This document shows, piece after piece, positions 18,216 through 28,164 of a stretch of DNA of 64,000 nucleotides (the first letter of the stretch is position 1; each line of letters opens with the position of its first letter). The position numbers and the translations under genes were made by a program. The notes under the pieces are model-generated. The model was not told the origin of the DNA. It worked only from the letters and a program-made list of their open reading frames with translations, and searched no databases. The DNA is from Desulfosarcina cetonica JCM 12296 (GTDB lineage: Bacteria; Desulfobacterota; Desulfobacteria; Desulfobacterales; Desulfosarcinaceae), in assembly GCF_001311845.1 (NCBI RefSeq), contig NZ_BBCC01000008.1, forward strand, positions 1-64,000, read 5' to 3'.

Positions 18216-18367
18216 TTAGTCCGGCGGTATCCAACCCGCGAATATCAGAGTGCTCAACCGTCGTTATTGCGGACCCCGCCTCTATCCAAACGCTTGATGA
18301 AAATCATCGACCCAATTTTTTTGGAATGGATAAGTTTTTCTATTGACAACTGTTCAACCATATCAGG

Positions 18368-19245
18368 AGCCGGACCTGGGCCGCGGGGGGCAATTCACCG
18401 ACTTCATCCAGAAAAAGGGTGCCGCCGTGGGCGCGCTCGAAACGCCCCCGCTTGCTGCGGATGGCGCCCGTAAAGGCCCCCTTTTCGTGGCCGAAAAGTT
18501 CACTGTCAAGCAGGTTTTCGGCAAAGGCACCGCAATTCACCTTCACCAATGGGCCGTCCCGGCGGGGCGAGGTGGTGTGGATCGCATTGGCGATGACCTC
18601 CTTTCCCACGCCGGTTTCGCCGGTGAGCATGATATGGCTGGAAAGGGGCGCCACCTGGTGGACCATTTCCATCACACGCCGTAACCCATACCGGGCGCCA
18701 ACAATTTCATCCCCTGAAAGATTACGCAATTCCTGCTGCAGGTAGCGGTTGTCATCGGCCAAGAGATCCTTGAGCCGCAGGAGTTCGCGGTGCCGGAGAA
18801 CATTGGCCATGGCCACGGCGAAGGGGTCGTGGAGCAATCCCATCAGCCGGATGTGATCGTCGGTGAAGGCATTCTCATCCGTTGAAAAGACGATGACCAC
18901 GCCAAGCTTTTCCTCATCCAGTTTAAGATGCAGAACAATTTGCGGGAAAGGGGTGATTCCCAGTGCTTGGCTGAATTCATGGGCGATGAGGTCTTTTTCC
19001 GCTTGCCGGTACAGGTAAACGCCTTGCTCCATTTTCGCAAGAAGCGATTGAGCCTCTTCAGACAGGTAGATGGGGGTGTCCCATGGGGCCGTCGAGACGG
19101 TTGCTGACAAGGCGAGAATCCGAACCGCCCCTTTCTCCGGCTCATAGGTGCTTAGCATGAGACCCTCCAGGGGGATGTAGGCGCTGAGGTAGCCGGCACA
19201 TTCCCGCACGACCTTGTCGGTGTCCAGGCTGCCGCAAATTTTCAT
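18368..19245 (-). pseudogene. Sigma-54-dependent regulator, N-terminal part (split gene)
   Basis: The N-terminal half has a GAF-like sensor region (residues about 1-165) and the first part of a sigma-54 AAA+ domain with Walker A (GETGVGKE), the sigma-54 contact GAFTGA motif (GHEKGAFTGAIR) and Walker B (GGTLFLDEV). The gene then runs into an IS110-type element after AAQVRL, and the rest lies at 14624-15296. Its very N-terminus was also cut by an IS66-type remnant starting at 19265. It probably once controlled the divergently oriented MO gene at 21490. Confidence 0.9.
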
Positions 19246-19264
19246 GGTGGCCTGGTGAAAAAAG

Positions 19265-19629
19265 GTAAGCGTTCACGGGGCGAGTGTCTGAAGCGGGGAT
19301 TAGATCCAGTTCACATCAACAGAGATGCCTGCAAAGTAACATTCCAGGCATTCGACCAGAAACGGGAATGTGGCTTTACCTCTCAGTCGGCAGGTTTCTT
19401 TTACAGACAGGATTCGTTCGACCCAGCGGTTGCCTTTGTCGCTTTGCGTTCCCAGGCTGCACTTGCGCCATAGCACGCCAAAGCGAAGGGAGCGTTCGGC
19501 ACGGTTATTGGTGGGCTCGACGCCTTCGTGTTCGAGAAATGTCCACAGTGCATCCAGCTCCCGCACCATTTGCCGGGCCAGGCGGCCGGCATCGTCACAG
19601 TCGTCCTCAAAAAGGCTGAGGGTCAGCAA
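19265..19629 (-). mobile_element. IS66-family remnant (end plus transposase C-terminus)
   Basis: The element end begins GTAAGCGTTCACGGGGCG, typical of IS66 termini. The minus-strand frame 19300-19629 encodes the last 109 residues of an IS66 transposase (GVEPTNNRAERSLRFGVLWR, WVERILSVKETCRLRGKATF). The rest was replaced by the IS701-like element that begins at 19630. Confidence 0.8.
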
Positions 19630-21174
19630 TAACCCTACAACGATACTTAATATGATTTAAGATTGAAATCTTTCTTTTGGTCTACCATACTAAGAAACAA
19701 CACTTAAAAAAGGAGGCAGGCCATGTTACCCACCATTCGATGCGACGAATATCTTTACCCGGTTCCAAAGTTTGATCTTGGCAAGGGCGATATCAAAGAT
19801 TTTAATAATGAATTAAAAGGATTTCACGAGCAGTTTGCCGATTGTTTCCAGCGCAGTGAATCCAGGGATCACTTTTTTAACTACATGTCCGGACAATTCA
19901 GTCCAATTGAGCGGAAATTCATCGAACCCATCGCTTTGGCTGTGGAAGATGGCAATGTAAGATCGATGCAACGCTTTGTTAGTGATGCTCCATGGGCAGA
20001 GAATAAAATGGCTACCAAGTATCGTAGTTTTGTTAACGACGATCTTGGCAGTCCAGACGGCGCCATGCTTTTCGATGAGAGCGGCTTCGTTAAAAAGGGC
20101 GATGACTCGATCGGGGTTGCCAAACAATACTGCGGGACCATCGGCAAGGTGGATAATTGCCAGGTCGGCGTCTTCGCAAGCTATGTTTCCGAATACGGCT
20201 ACGCGTTGATCGACAAACGCTTGTTTATCCCGGAGAAGTGGTTTGCCGACGATTATTCCGGCCGGCGAAAAAAGTGTAAACTGCCTGAAGACGCGACGTT
20301 TAAGACAAAACCGCAGTTGGCTGCTGAAATGCTCATCAGTCTCAATAGCGAGAACATATTGCCGTTCAAGTATGTTCTGGCCGACTCGGTATATGGGGAA
20401 AGTCCTGAGTTTATCGCAGCGGTTGAATCCATGATAGATATAACCTATCTCGTGTCGGTTGCAAAAGATACCCTCTGCTGGCTCAAACGGCCGATGACGA
20501 TAAACAAAGAGTACCGCTGGGGTGGCAAGACACGCACCAAAACCATGTTGATCGACCCGGATAGTAAACCAGTAACCATTGAGGAGCTGGCAAAAAATAT
20601 AAACGATTATTTTTGGTATCGCCGCAAGGTGTCTGAAGGAACCAAAGGACCTATCGTTTATGAGTTTACCCGCCGGAGGATTGTCCTTTCAAATGCCGGG
20701 CTACCGCAAAAAACTGTCTGGCTGCTGATCCGGCGGAACCTTGGCGATGATCCGCAATACAGCTTTTCCATCAGCAACGCCTCGTCGAGCACGAGGTTGA
20801 AAACGCTTGTATGGTTAAGCGGACTACGCTGGGCGATCGAGCAGTGTTTCGAGGAAACCAAAACCGAATTGGGCATGGACCACTATGAGGTGCGCAAGTT
20901 CCCAGGATGGCACCACCACATACTCACGTGCATGCTGGCTCATTTTTTCCTCTGGCACCTGAAGATCAGGCTGGGAAAAAAAAGCACCGTCTATTACGCT
21001 GTCGAAGCTTAGAACCCTTATCGAAGTCATTTTACCGATGAAACGTCGCACATTTGAAAACCTACTTGAGAAGATCCTTTGGATTCAGGATCGGAACCAT
21101 CGCGCTTATTTGTCGCATAGGAAAAAACGCCTACGTGAGCTTGGCGAATATGACCAAGTTGCGTTGTAGGGTTA
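19630..21174 (+). mobile_element. IS701-like insertion sequence, 1545 bp
   Basis: Perfect 13-bp terminal inverted repeats TAACCCTACAACG (19630-19642) and CGTTGTAGGGTTA (21162-21174) bound one transposase gene. No clear target duplication is seen because the left flank is the truncated IS66 remnant. Confidence 0.8.
19723..21169 (+). CDS. IS701-family DDE transposase (frameshift near end)
   Basis: The protein has the DDE motifs in AMLFDESGFVKKGDDSIGVA, PFKYVLADSVYGESPEF and RWAIEQCFEETKTELGMDHY. GGAGGC precedes the ATG at 19723. The printed frame stops at 21012, but removing one A from the A8 run at 20976-20983 continues it through KLRTLIEVILPMKRRTFENL to the TAG at 21167-21169, close to the right inverted repeat. 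The element may therefore be intact and active. Confidence 0.8.
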
Positions 21175-21489
21175 AGCGACGCAAAAAAGCTGCCGAGCGG
21201 TCATTCCGATTAGCTGCATAGCAGTTTCAAATGTTTGGAAAAGCAAAAGCCAATAGGCGAAGTGTTTTCAAATTTTGCTCAAACCAAAAAAATATCGAGG
21301 AGATTTACTTTTTAAGCGAAGTAATTCGCGATCACAAAATGAATCATAATTACTTCTGTCTGAAAATTTACTAGAAAAAGGGGTTTTCGGCCAGGCACTA
21401 TATATTCCCCGGGAATCATGTGTCGTAGTATCGCCTGTGATTTTCTCATAGGGGGGCAAAACTGACCTTTCATTGGGAAGAAGAGATTG
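21175..21489. promoter_or_regulatory. Intergenic region upstream of the MO gene, with inverted repeat
   Basis: This 315-bp stretch separates the IS701-like element from the MO gene. It contains GAAGTAATT (21318-21326) and AATTACTTC (21348-21356), a perfect 9-bp inverted repeat that may be an activator site. I looked for a -24/-12 sigma-54 promoter and found no convincing match. GGAAGAAGAGA precedes the start at 21490. Confidence 0.4.
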
Positions 21490-23040
21490 ATGAGCAAAAT
21501 TGACGTGAGGGGAGATAAGCGCGTCGTCCGGTCTGCCTGTCGAATGTGCCATGGCGTATGTCAGGTGCTTGTCCATCTGGACGGCGATCGGGTCGTAAAA
21601 GTGACCGGTGACCCGGACAGCCCCGTCAGTCGGGGATACCTATGCCCCAAGGGTGCGGCCTCGCCCGAACTGCTTTACCATCCGGACCGGATCACCTATC
21701 CGCTCCGTCGGGTGGGAAAGCGTGGGGAAAACAAGTGGGAACGCATTTTGTGGGAAACCGCCCTTGATGAAATGGCCGAACGATTTGCGCGCATAAAGGC
21801 CGAAAGCGGTTCCGAATATGTAGCCATCGGGCAGGGCACCGGCCGGCCCCTCATCGAATTTACCCTGCGGTTTGCCAACGCCTTCGGCACCCCGAATTTC
21901 GTGGCGCCCAGTCATGTGCGTTATGCTCCCAGGGTCGCGGCGAGCAAGATTACGCTGGGACAGCTTCCGGTGACCGACGTATACGGATTCGGCGGTCAAG
22001 ATACGGCCGGGATGATGATTTGGGGATGCAATATTACCCAATCCGGCTCGGCCGACGGCATGTGCGGCGGCATGATTCAACGCGCCCTGAAGAAGGTCAA
22101 AAAACTGATTGTCGTCGACCCCAGGCGGACCCGGCCGGCAAAACAGGCGACCCATTGGCTCCAGCTTCGGCCGGGTACCGATGATCCACGTCATTGTCAG
22201 GGAAGAACTGATCGATCACGATTTTGTCTGCAATCATACGGTCGGATACGAACAACTGGCCGCGCATGTTAGTCCCTTTACGCCTGAATGGGCCGAGGGG
22301 ATCTGCCGTGTTCCTGCGGGGCAGATCGAGGCGGCTGCCAGAACCTATGCCACCACATCGCCTTTTTGCATGCTTTGGGGCAGCGCCACGGACGCCAGTG
22401 CGACCAGTTACCAGACCGCCCGCAGTCTTTTGATATTGCGCGCCATTACCGGCAATATCGATTGCCCGGGGGGGATGTGCTCTGGGTCCCTCCGGAAGGC
22501 GTCCATCAGAAATCCGTATTCATGAACCCGGATCAGGAAGGGGCGCAGTTCCTTGCCCCGGAAAAAAGAGGCCGGGCGGTTACATGCGGACGATTTCCCC
22601 TTGAAAAGGCCGTGCATCCGCCGACCTTCTGGAAGTCGGTCGTGACCGGTGACCCCTACAAGGTCCGAGGCATGTGGATCGCCGCATGCAACCCGCTGCT
22701 ATCCCAGACCCACCCGCTGGTCACCGAAAAGGCCCTGCGGGATCATCTGGAGTTTACCGTTGTTTCCGATTTCTTCATGACGCCCACCGCAGCCCTGGCC
22801 GACATGGTATTACCGGCTGCCATGTGGCTCGAAACAGACGACGTCGTGAATCTTCACAAGATCTGGTGCGTACTGGCGAGAAAAGCGGTCGCCCGGGTCG
22901 GTGAGGTTCGCGATAACCGGGAAGTGATCCTTGAGCTGGCAAAGCGCCTTGGTATGGACGCTGCCTTTCCCTGGAAGGATTATCACGATTACCTTCAATG
23001 GGTGTTGAAAGAGAGCGGGATGACGTTTGACGCGTTCTGC
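21490..23040 (+). pseudogene. Molybdopterin oxidoreductase, N-terminal two thirds (MO5, split by transposon)
   Basis: The product starts with a [4Fe-4S] motif (CRMCHGVC ... LCPKG) and bis-MGD domains typical of the DMSO reductase superfamily (RVGKRGENKWERILWETALD, KLIVVDPRRTRPAKQATHWL, FFMTPTAALADMVLPAAMWL). About 19 bases seem deleted after RPGTD (22185), and one G is missing in the G7 run at 22468-22474. The usual Mo/W-ligand Cys position reads HVRYAPR, with Arg in place of Cys. At 23040 a 9.7-kb transposon interrupts it; the C-terminal part resumes at 32750. Clearly inactive. Confidence 0.9.
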
Positions 23041-23145
23041 TGCTACGTCCCAGTTTAGTTGACTCTGTTTGTCTCAACATATTTGACCTTCCTTCATTCC
23101 CACAATAATTGAATCAGATTGCTCTCATGTTCATTGATCGGATAG

Positions 23146-23439
23146 TCAACCCATCCAATGAGATCTGTTTTTCAATCGCTCCACCGCATCGACGAAGCTG
23201 CAGTGGGTAACGGCGATGACCATATCAATCGGATTGAAGTTTTTCTCGCAGTCAAAACATCGTGCCAGGTTGGTTTTCGGATTTGTCGCCGTATGAAAGC
23301 GATCACACAAGGGACAGCGAAAGCGCAGCAGTGTATCATCGGGGCGGACATCCAATCGCAGCATATCGACAATGACCGTGTCGATCGAGATACGGTTTCT
23401 GAGCGTTCTCAACAGGCTTGAAGCGTAGTGGTTAGCCAT
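23146..23439 (-). CDS. CHC2-type (DnaG-like) zinc-finger protein, 97 aa
   Basis: The protein has a zinc-binding pattern CPLCDRFHTA...CFDCEKNFNPID, as in the N-terminal finger of DnaG primases (family knowledge). A helix with DAVERLK follows, but there is no catalytic primase domain. AGGAGG precedes the ATG. It lies just after the ATPase gene in the transposon operon, so it may help target-site or end recognition. Confidence 0.75.
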   Translation of the reverse strand: MANHYASSLLRTLRNRISIDTVIVDMLRLDVRPDDTLLRFRCPLCDRFHTATNPKTNLARCFDCEKNFNPIDMVIAVTHCSFVDAVERLKNRSHWMG

Positions 23440-23447
23440 GTTTCCTC

Positions 23448-24235
23448 CTATGGCAGATGGAATTCACTCATGGTTTCGTTGACCAAGGCGTCGTTGATTT
23501 TTTCAGGTTGCGCGATGCGGCGTGGATCAGACAGGCGGTAGCGACGTTGTTGATTTGGCGGGGGACGCCGCCGGTGTAGTCATGGATCAGGTTTTTGGCC
23601 TCGGTTTCGAAGATCTTGGTGTTTCCACCGGCCAAGGTCATGCGGTTGTCGATATACGCGCCGGATTGTCCCTTGGAGAGCGCATGCAGGGCAAAGTGCA
23701 TGTTGATGCGATGAGCCAGATCGGTATGCGAGGCGCGTTTGAGGATATCCCTGATGCTGTCCTGGCCGCATAAGACGATTTTGAGCGATATCTGTTCATC
23801 GATGGAGGAGATCAACAGGCGCAGGTCGGTCAGGGTTTGGGGATCAATCAGATGGGCCTCATCGATGATCAACAGGGTGCATTTTTCGTTTTGTTTGATG
23901 CGGTCAAGGATCTGCAGCAGCATGCGGTCCTTTCCCATTTTGGGTTTTTCGCCGAGTTTGGTGACCATGAGCCTGAGAAAGGCATTGGCCTGGATGGGTG
24001 TGAGATGAAGGTAAATCGGATGATACCGGTTGTGCGGCAACTCATGGATGAAGAGCCTCAATAGAGAAGATTTGCCCAGTCCGGTCTGACCGATGATTAA
24101 GGCCAGGGCGCCTTGTTGTTCAAAGAATTTAAGCCGTGCCAGGGCCTGTTCGATTCTGGGATCGCGCTGCAGCCATTCAATGGGTGGCTTTTCGGCAAAC
24201 GGATGGGCCGTTAAAGAAAAATGGGTCAAAAACAT
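23448..24235 (-). CDS. ExeA/TniB-like AAA+ ATPase of the transposon
   Basis: Walker A is IIGQTGLGKSSLL and Walker B is CTLLIIDEAHLI, with a sensor-like ISLKIVLCGQDS segment. This family includes ExeA-like ATPases and the transposition regulators TniB/IstB/MuB. It would bind target DNA and activate the DDE transposase. Adding one A in the T6 run at 23498-23503 (plus strand) continues the frame through NDALVNETMSEFHLP to 23448. The ATG overlaps the stop of the DDE gene at 24235. Confidence 0.85.
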
Positions 24236-25009
24236 TAGCGGTCTCCTTTGATGAGTTGTTTGAGTTCGGCGATGATGTAGGGCACGCTGGGTTGTCTTGC
24301 GTTTTCAAAGGCGTTTTTAACCATCTGCCGGTCGATGGCTGAACTTTGGTTATAGACCTTCTTGAGCGCTTCCAGGTCGCCGGAGCAAAGCGCGGTCAAG
24401 CCGGCTTTAAATCCGAGAAGCTGAGCCACGGTGCTGGCGAATTGGTGAAACGGCCACCGGCGGTGTTCGACGATGTTGCGATAATCGATACCGCCGGCTT
24501 TTTCCGCCAGTTCTTGTCTGTGCTGCTGGATCAGAAGGTCGGTGTAGTTATGCTTGGGTTTTCCCCTGCATGGGTCCGGGGCAGCCGGCAGACCGGTTTG
24601 GCGCTGATGCAGTAATCCGGTGCCCAGATACTGCCCATCCAGGGAATGGATCTGGACCTTATCCCAGGTTGAAAACGGATCGAAGCGGACCTCTACCCGG
24701 TCTCCGCGCAGTTTGGGATCCACCCGGTAGAAGCGTTTATTGATCTGGACATCGGAAAAGGTCCGATTGACGGTGCGCGGGATGGCTTGCATGAACGATT
24801 CGATCACGCGACTCATGTCAACCTGGCGGATGATGGTCAGGCCCTGTCGATAGCGGTCTTCAGGCGATTGTCCGGTCTCGCTGTGGATGTCTTTGTGGTA
24901 AGCGACGGACAGCCAGGCGGACAGCGCGCGGTTGAGTTGCTCCAGGGTGAGCAAATCTCCGGCGCGGACCTCGGCCTCGAACTGATGTTGGGCGGTTTGG
25001 AAGAATCGT
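24235..25009 (-). pseudogene. DDE transposase, C-terminal part (split by RIT element)
   Basis: From RFFQTAQHQFEAEVRAGDLL onward this is the C-terminal half of a DDE integrase (IS481/Tn552-like), with the Mu-type C-terminal barrel region (FYRVDPKLRGDRVEVRFDPF). It continues the fragment at 28165-28945: joining the flanks gives LIERFFQTAQ, the usual sequence around the catalytic Glu. The RIT element at 25010-28164 separates the parts. Confidence 0.85.
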
Positions 25010-25119
25010 TTATGCGGACATCCGCATAAACGATTTAATGCTGACTTCACGATTATGCGGAGTTGTTAACATCACACTTTGGTGGGATGTACTACAATGC
25101 AGCACGGAACTCCGCATAA

Positions 25120-26127
25120 TCAAAGGCCCTCCAAGAATGAAAGCAAGCGATCAGAGGGGCGGTATTTCCCAGGTTTTGTGAATGGTGTATTGAGTTTATC
25201 GAGCGCTCGTTGTTTCATTGTCAGATCTGCTTCAACATAGTGATGTGCGGTAGCCGGGCTTTCATGACCGAGCCAAAGGGCAACGACTGTGATATCTACA
25301 CTGGCCTGTAGCAAATGCATCGCCGTGGTATGTCGGAAGGTATGCGGTGATATACGCCGATTGTAAAGTGACGGTTGCTCTTTCGAGGCTTGTCGCACAG
25401 CAAGTTTCAGCCGTTTTTCCACCCCGGAACGGGACATGATTTGGCCGAACCGATTAGGGAAAAGAGGAGCTGTTTGGGCGGAATCAACCTCCTTGAGCCA
25501 TCGTTTGATCACCCGTGCGGTACGTTTCCAAAGCGGCATGGTGCGGTGTTTGCGGCCCTTGCCTTGAAGATGGACGGAAGGACTCTGCTCCAAGCGCACA
25601 TCCCCAACTTTCAGGTTGGTGATTTCGGATACGCGTGCTCCCGTATTGTACAGTGTGGCAAACAAGCAATGGTCTCGCCGACCGCTCCATCGTTGCGGGT
25701 CGGGCACATTGATAATCGCTTCGACCTCTTTCCGGGAAAGGAACTCCACAGCAGAACGATCGAAGCGCTTGGTGGGAACAGCCAACACGGATTGGACAAC
25801 ACCAAGACAGGTGGGCACTCGTCCTGCTGCATAACGCATAAAGGACCGTACAGCAGCCAGCCGAGTGTTGCGGGTACGAATGCCGGCTCCGCGAACCTTT
25901 TCCAAGTGGTCAAGGAAGGCCAGGACCAGTTCTGCATCAAGGTCGGCAAGCTTCAGGTTGCTGGGCTGTATCCCCAGACGCGCTTGTGCAAACCGAAGCA
26001 AAAGGCGAAACGTATCGCGGTAACTGGCGACTGTCTGTGCACTGAGACCGCGCTCGGCCATCATATGTTGGCAGAAGAAGTCCTGCAGTAAACCAGGGAA
26101 GTCTGGTTGTATTCGAGTCGTTTTCAT
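25120..26127 (-). CDS. RIT tyrosine recombinase, third gene
   Basis: This 335-aa recombinase has catalytic residues in NTGARVSEI (Arg), GKGRKHRTMP (Lys), HTFRHTTAMHLL (His-x-x-Arg), LGHESPAT (His) and HHYVEAD (Tyr). It starts 3 bases after the stop of the preceding recombinase, so the three are co-translated. The full set of residues suggests an active enzyme. Confidence 0.9.
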   Translation of the reverse strand: MKTTRIQPDFPGLLQDFFCQHMMAERGLSAQTVASYRDTFRLLLRFAQARLGIQPSNLKLADLDAELVLAFLDHLEKVRGAGIRTRNTRLAAVRSFMRYAAGRVPTCLGVVQSVLAVPTKRFDRSAVEFLSRKEVEAIINVPDPQRWSGRRDHCLFATLYNTGARVSEITNLKVGDVRLEQSPSVHLQGKGRKHRTMPLWKRTARVIKRWLKEVDSAQTAPLFPNRFGQIMSRSGVEKRLKLAVRQASKEQPSLYNRRISPHTFRHTTAMHLLQASVDITVVALWLGHESPATAHHYVEADLTMKQRALDKLNTPFTKPGKYRPSDRLLSFLEGL

Positions 26128-26130
26128 CTG

Positions 26131-27081
26131 TCACAATCCTTTTAATCTTGAAGCGTTTTCAAAACGTTCAGCTACGATAGCCAACAGTTCAGGTACGGCT
26201 GTCAGGTACCAGTAGGTATCGCTGACTTTCACGTGACCCAAATAGGTTGCCAAAGCCACGATTTTTGCGTGCACATCTGCATTTTGCTGGTACCAGCAGA
26301 GAAGCCTGCGGACGGCAAATGTGTGGCGTAAATCATGGATCCGAGGTGGGCCCTTTAAATCGCTACCGTGCCAACCGAGCTTCTCGCGCAACGCTTTGAA
26401 AGTCATAAACGTTGAGTGATACTTCTGCGGCGTCGCATGTTCTGTGAGGAAGAATGAAGTCAGGGCACAATGAGGGTGCCGGTTGCCCCGGTGTTGAATA
26501 TAGCTCCGTAATGCCGCCGTTGAAGAAGGATGAAGAGGAACGAGCCGGGACTTTTTGAACTTGCCGGCACGTACCGTCAGAAGGTCGTCTTCGAGATCCA
26601 CATCCTGCAGATTCAATCCCAAAGCTTCGGAAATGCGTAGACCCGTGCTGGCCAAGAGGCCGAAGAGCGTGACGAAAGTATGGGGTCGCAAGCCGTTCTG
26701 AGGACCAAGTTCCGATGCTGCTTTAAGCAGCGCCGCTATTTCGTCGTCTGTATAGATATGTGGCGTTGGCCGTGGATGATAAGAAGGTCCCAGCAGTCCC
26801 TTTACAGGGATTTCGGTTTGTGGATCAAACAGAGCCCGATGGTTGGCCAGACGCCGAACCATGTCCAATCTCCTTGCATGATAGACTCTGCTTCCCTTGG
26901 TGGGAAGCGTGGCCCACTTTACTGCAAGATCGGTTGTGATAGGGCCATGATGTCCGATTTTATCTGCAAATTGTCCAAATCGGCGCAGCTCTTCTCCCTC
27001 AATTTTGAGCTGATAGCCGAGCTGGCGTCGATAGTCCAAATATTGCTGGACGATTTCAGTGATGGGTGTTTTCGATTTCAT
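26131..27081 (-). CDS. RIT tyrosine recombinase, second gene
   Basis: The ATG at 27081 overlaps the preceding stop (TGATG). Catalytic motifs are STGLRISEAL (Arg), GKFKKSRLVPLH (Lys), HDLRHTFAVRRL (His-x-x-Arg), LGHVKVSDT (His) and YWYLTA (Tyr). The protein belongs to the middle recombinase class of RIT elements. The frame is complete. Confidence 0.9.
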   Translation of the reverse strand: MKSKTPITEIVQQYLDYRRQLGYQLKIEGEELRRFGQFADKIGHHGPITTDLAVKWATLPTKGSRVYHARRLDMVRRLANHRALFDPQTEIPVKGLLGPSYHPRPTPHIYTDDEIAALLKAASELGPQNGLRPHTFVTLFGLLASTGLRISEALGLNLQDVDLEDDLLTVRAGKFKKSRLVPLHPSSTAALRSYIQHRGNRHPHCALTSFFLTEHATPQKYHSTFMTFKALREKLGWHGSDLKGPPRIHDLRHTFAVRRLLCWYQQNADVHAKIVALATYLGHVKVSDTYWYLTAVPELLAIVAERFENASRLKGL

Positions 27082-27998
27082 CAGTATGCCTCCGGCCAAG
27101 GTAGTGCGACCTCGCGCAGGCGTGGCAGGTCCACTTTTATGTAGGTCATGCTGGTATCAATGTGGCGGTGTCTGAGTACATCAGCGATTGCTTTGATGTT
27201 GACACCTTTGCGGACCATGCGCGCACCAAGGGTATGGCGCAACACGTGTGCTCCTTTGGCAGAGAGATCAAGGTCAGTGCGCTTAAATGCCCTGCGTACG
27301 GCGGCAGATACGGCGCTGCTGTTCAGACTGGATCCGATTGAAGACGCGTGCTTAACAAAAACTCGGCGCACGTCGGTTTGCGGCCGCCCATTGCACAAAT
27401 AATCCGCTATGGCCTTGCCAACGTCCTCTACTATTGGCAACTCATCGAAACGACGCGCCTTGTTCGTCGGTATTCGTAGGATGGCCGAACGCCAATCGAT
27501 ATCGTCGAGGGAAAGCCGAGCAACCTCCCCGGCTCGGAGCCCAAGATCCACCATACATTTGATCATCGCATAGTCGCGACATCCCACAGGTCTTGAGCGG
27601 TCAATGCAGCAAAGCAGATATGCGAGTTGCTTATCGGACAAACTGGCAGGTATCGCGGACAGCCGGTAGGAAGGGATGGTAGGAACGGCGCTAACGAGCA
27701 GTTCATTGCAACGCCCTGTGACACACAAAAACCGCAAGAAGCTTCTGATCGCAGTTGCCGCAAGCTGGGTGGTCTTGGGTTTGTAACGAGTGGCTCGTTC
27801 GGTTACAAACGCAATGACATCTGTGACTACCAACATGCCCAGGTCTGGGTTCGATCTGCCAAACCGTTCTTGAAGAAACGTCCTGGCGTGGCTTTTATAG
27901 CGCAGTTGTGTTCCTTCAGATGCTCCGCAGCAGTCACATAAATACCCGCCAAATTCGTCAATTAATTTGCTAATGGTGAATCCGCGCTCCTCTCTCAT
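27081..27998 (-). CDS. RIT tyrosine recombinase, first gene
   Basis: This 305-aa recombinase carries DLGLRAGEVA (Arg), TNKARRFDELPI (Lys region), HVLRHTLGARMV (His-x-x-Arg), LRHRHIDTS (His) and MTYIKVD (Tyr). Its N-terminus includes CDCCGASEGT, a Cys-rich segment. The gene is the first of the operon and starts about 130 bp inside the right inverted repeat. Confidence 0.9.
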   Translation of the reverse strand: MREERGFTISKLIDEFGGYLCDCCGASEGTQLRYKSHARTFLQERFGRSNPDLGMLVVTDVIAFVTERATRYKPKTTQLAATAIRSFLRFLCVTGRCNELLVSAVPTIPSYRLSAIPASLSDKQLAYLLCCIDRSRPVGCRDYAMIKCMVDLGLRAGEVARLSLDDIDWRSAILRIPTNKARRFDELPIVEDVGKAIADYLCNGRPQTDVRRVFVKHASSIGSSLNSSAVSAAVRRAFKRTDLDLSAKGAHVLRHTLGARMVRKGVNIKAIADVLRHRHIDTSMTYIKVDLPRLREVALPWPEAY

Positions 27999-28164
27999 CG
28001 TTCCTCCCTTCTGCCGACATCGGCGTAGGATTTGCGTAAAAGAGGAGCATATATTATGTGGAGTTATCTACGCATCCCTGATCACATAACGCTCACTCCT
28101 GCAACGGGATTTGCGATTCTGTTCCCAACAACTCCGCATAATCGTGAAGTCAGCATTAAATCGT

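Larger units (their letters stand above)
15297..18367 (+). mobile_element. IS110 family (IS1111-type) element, copy 1, interrupted
   Basis: Subterminal inverted repeats GGTTGAAC (15298-15305) and GTTCAACC (18353-18360) lie near the ends. The right one is 7 bp from the end (ATATCAG), an offset typical of the IS1111 group. The element contains a DEDD transposase gene and a long 3' non-coding part that is itself split by an ISAzo13-type element (16900-18215). It sits inside the sigma-54 regulator gene. The exact left end is uncertain by a few bases. Confidence 0.75.
25010..28164 (-). mobile_element. RIT (recombinase-in-trio) element
   Basis: Three adjacent tyrosine recombinase genes are bounded by perfect 38-bp inverted repeats (25030-25067 and 28127-28164). 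The left end has an additional perfect palindrome TTATGCGGA-CA-TCCGCATAA (25010-25029). AATCGT is duplicated at the borders (25004-25009, 28159-28164). Related sites (AACTCCGCATAAT at 25108 and ATTATGTGGAGTT at 28052) lie further in. Three recombinases in a row with such ends are the hallmark of RIT elements (established knowledge). It lies inside the DDE gene. Confidence 0.9.
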
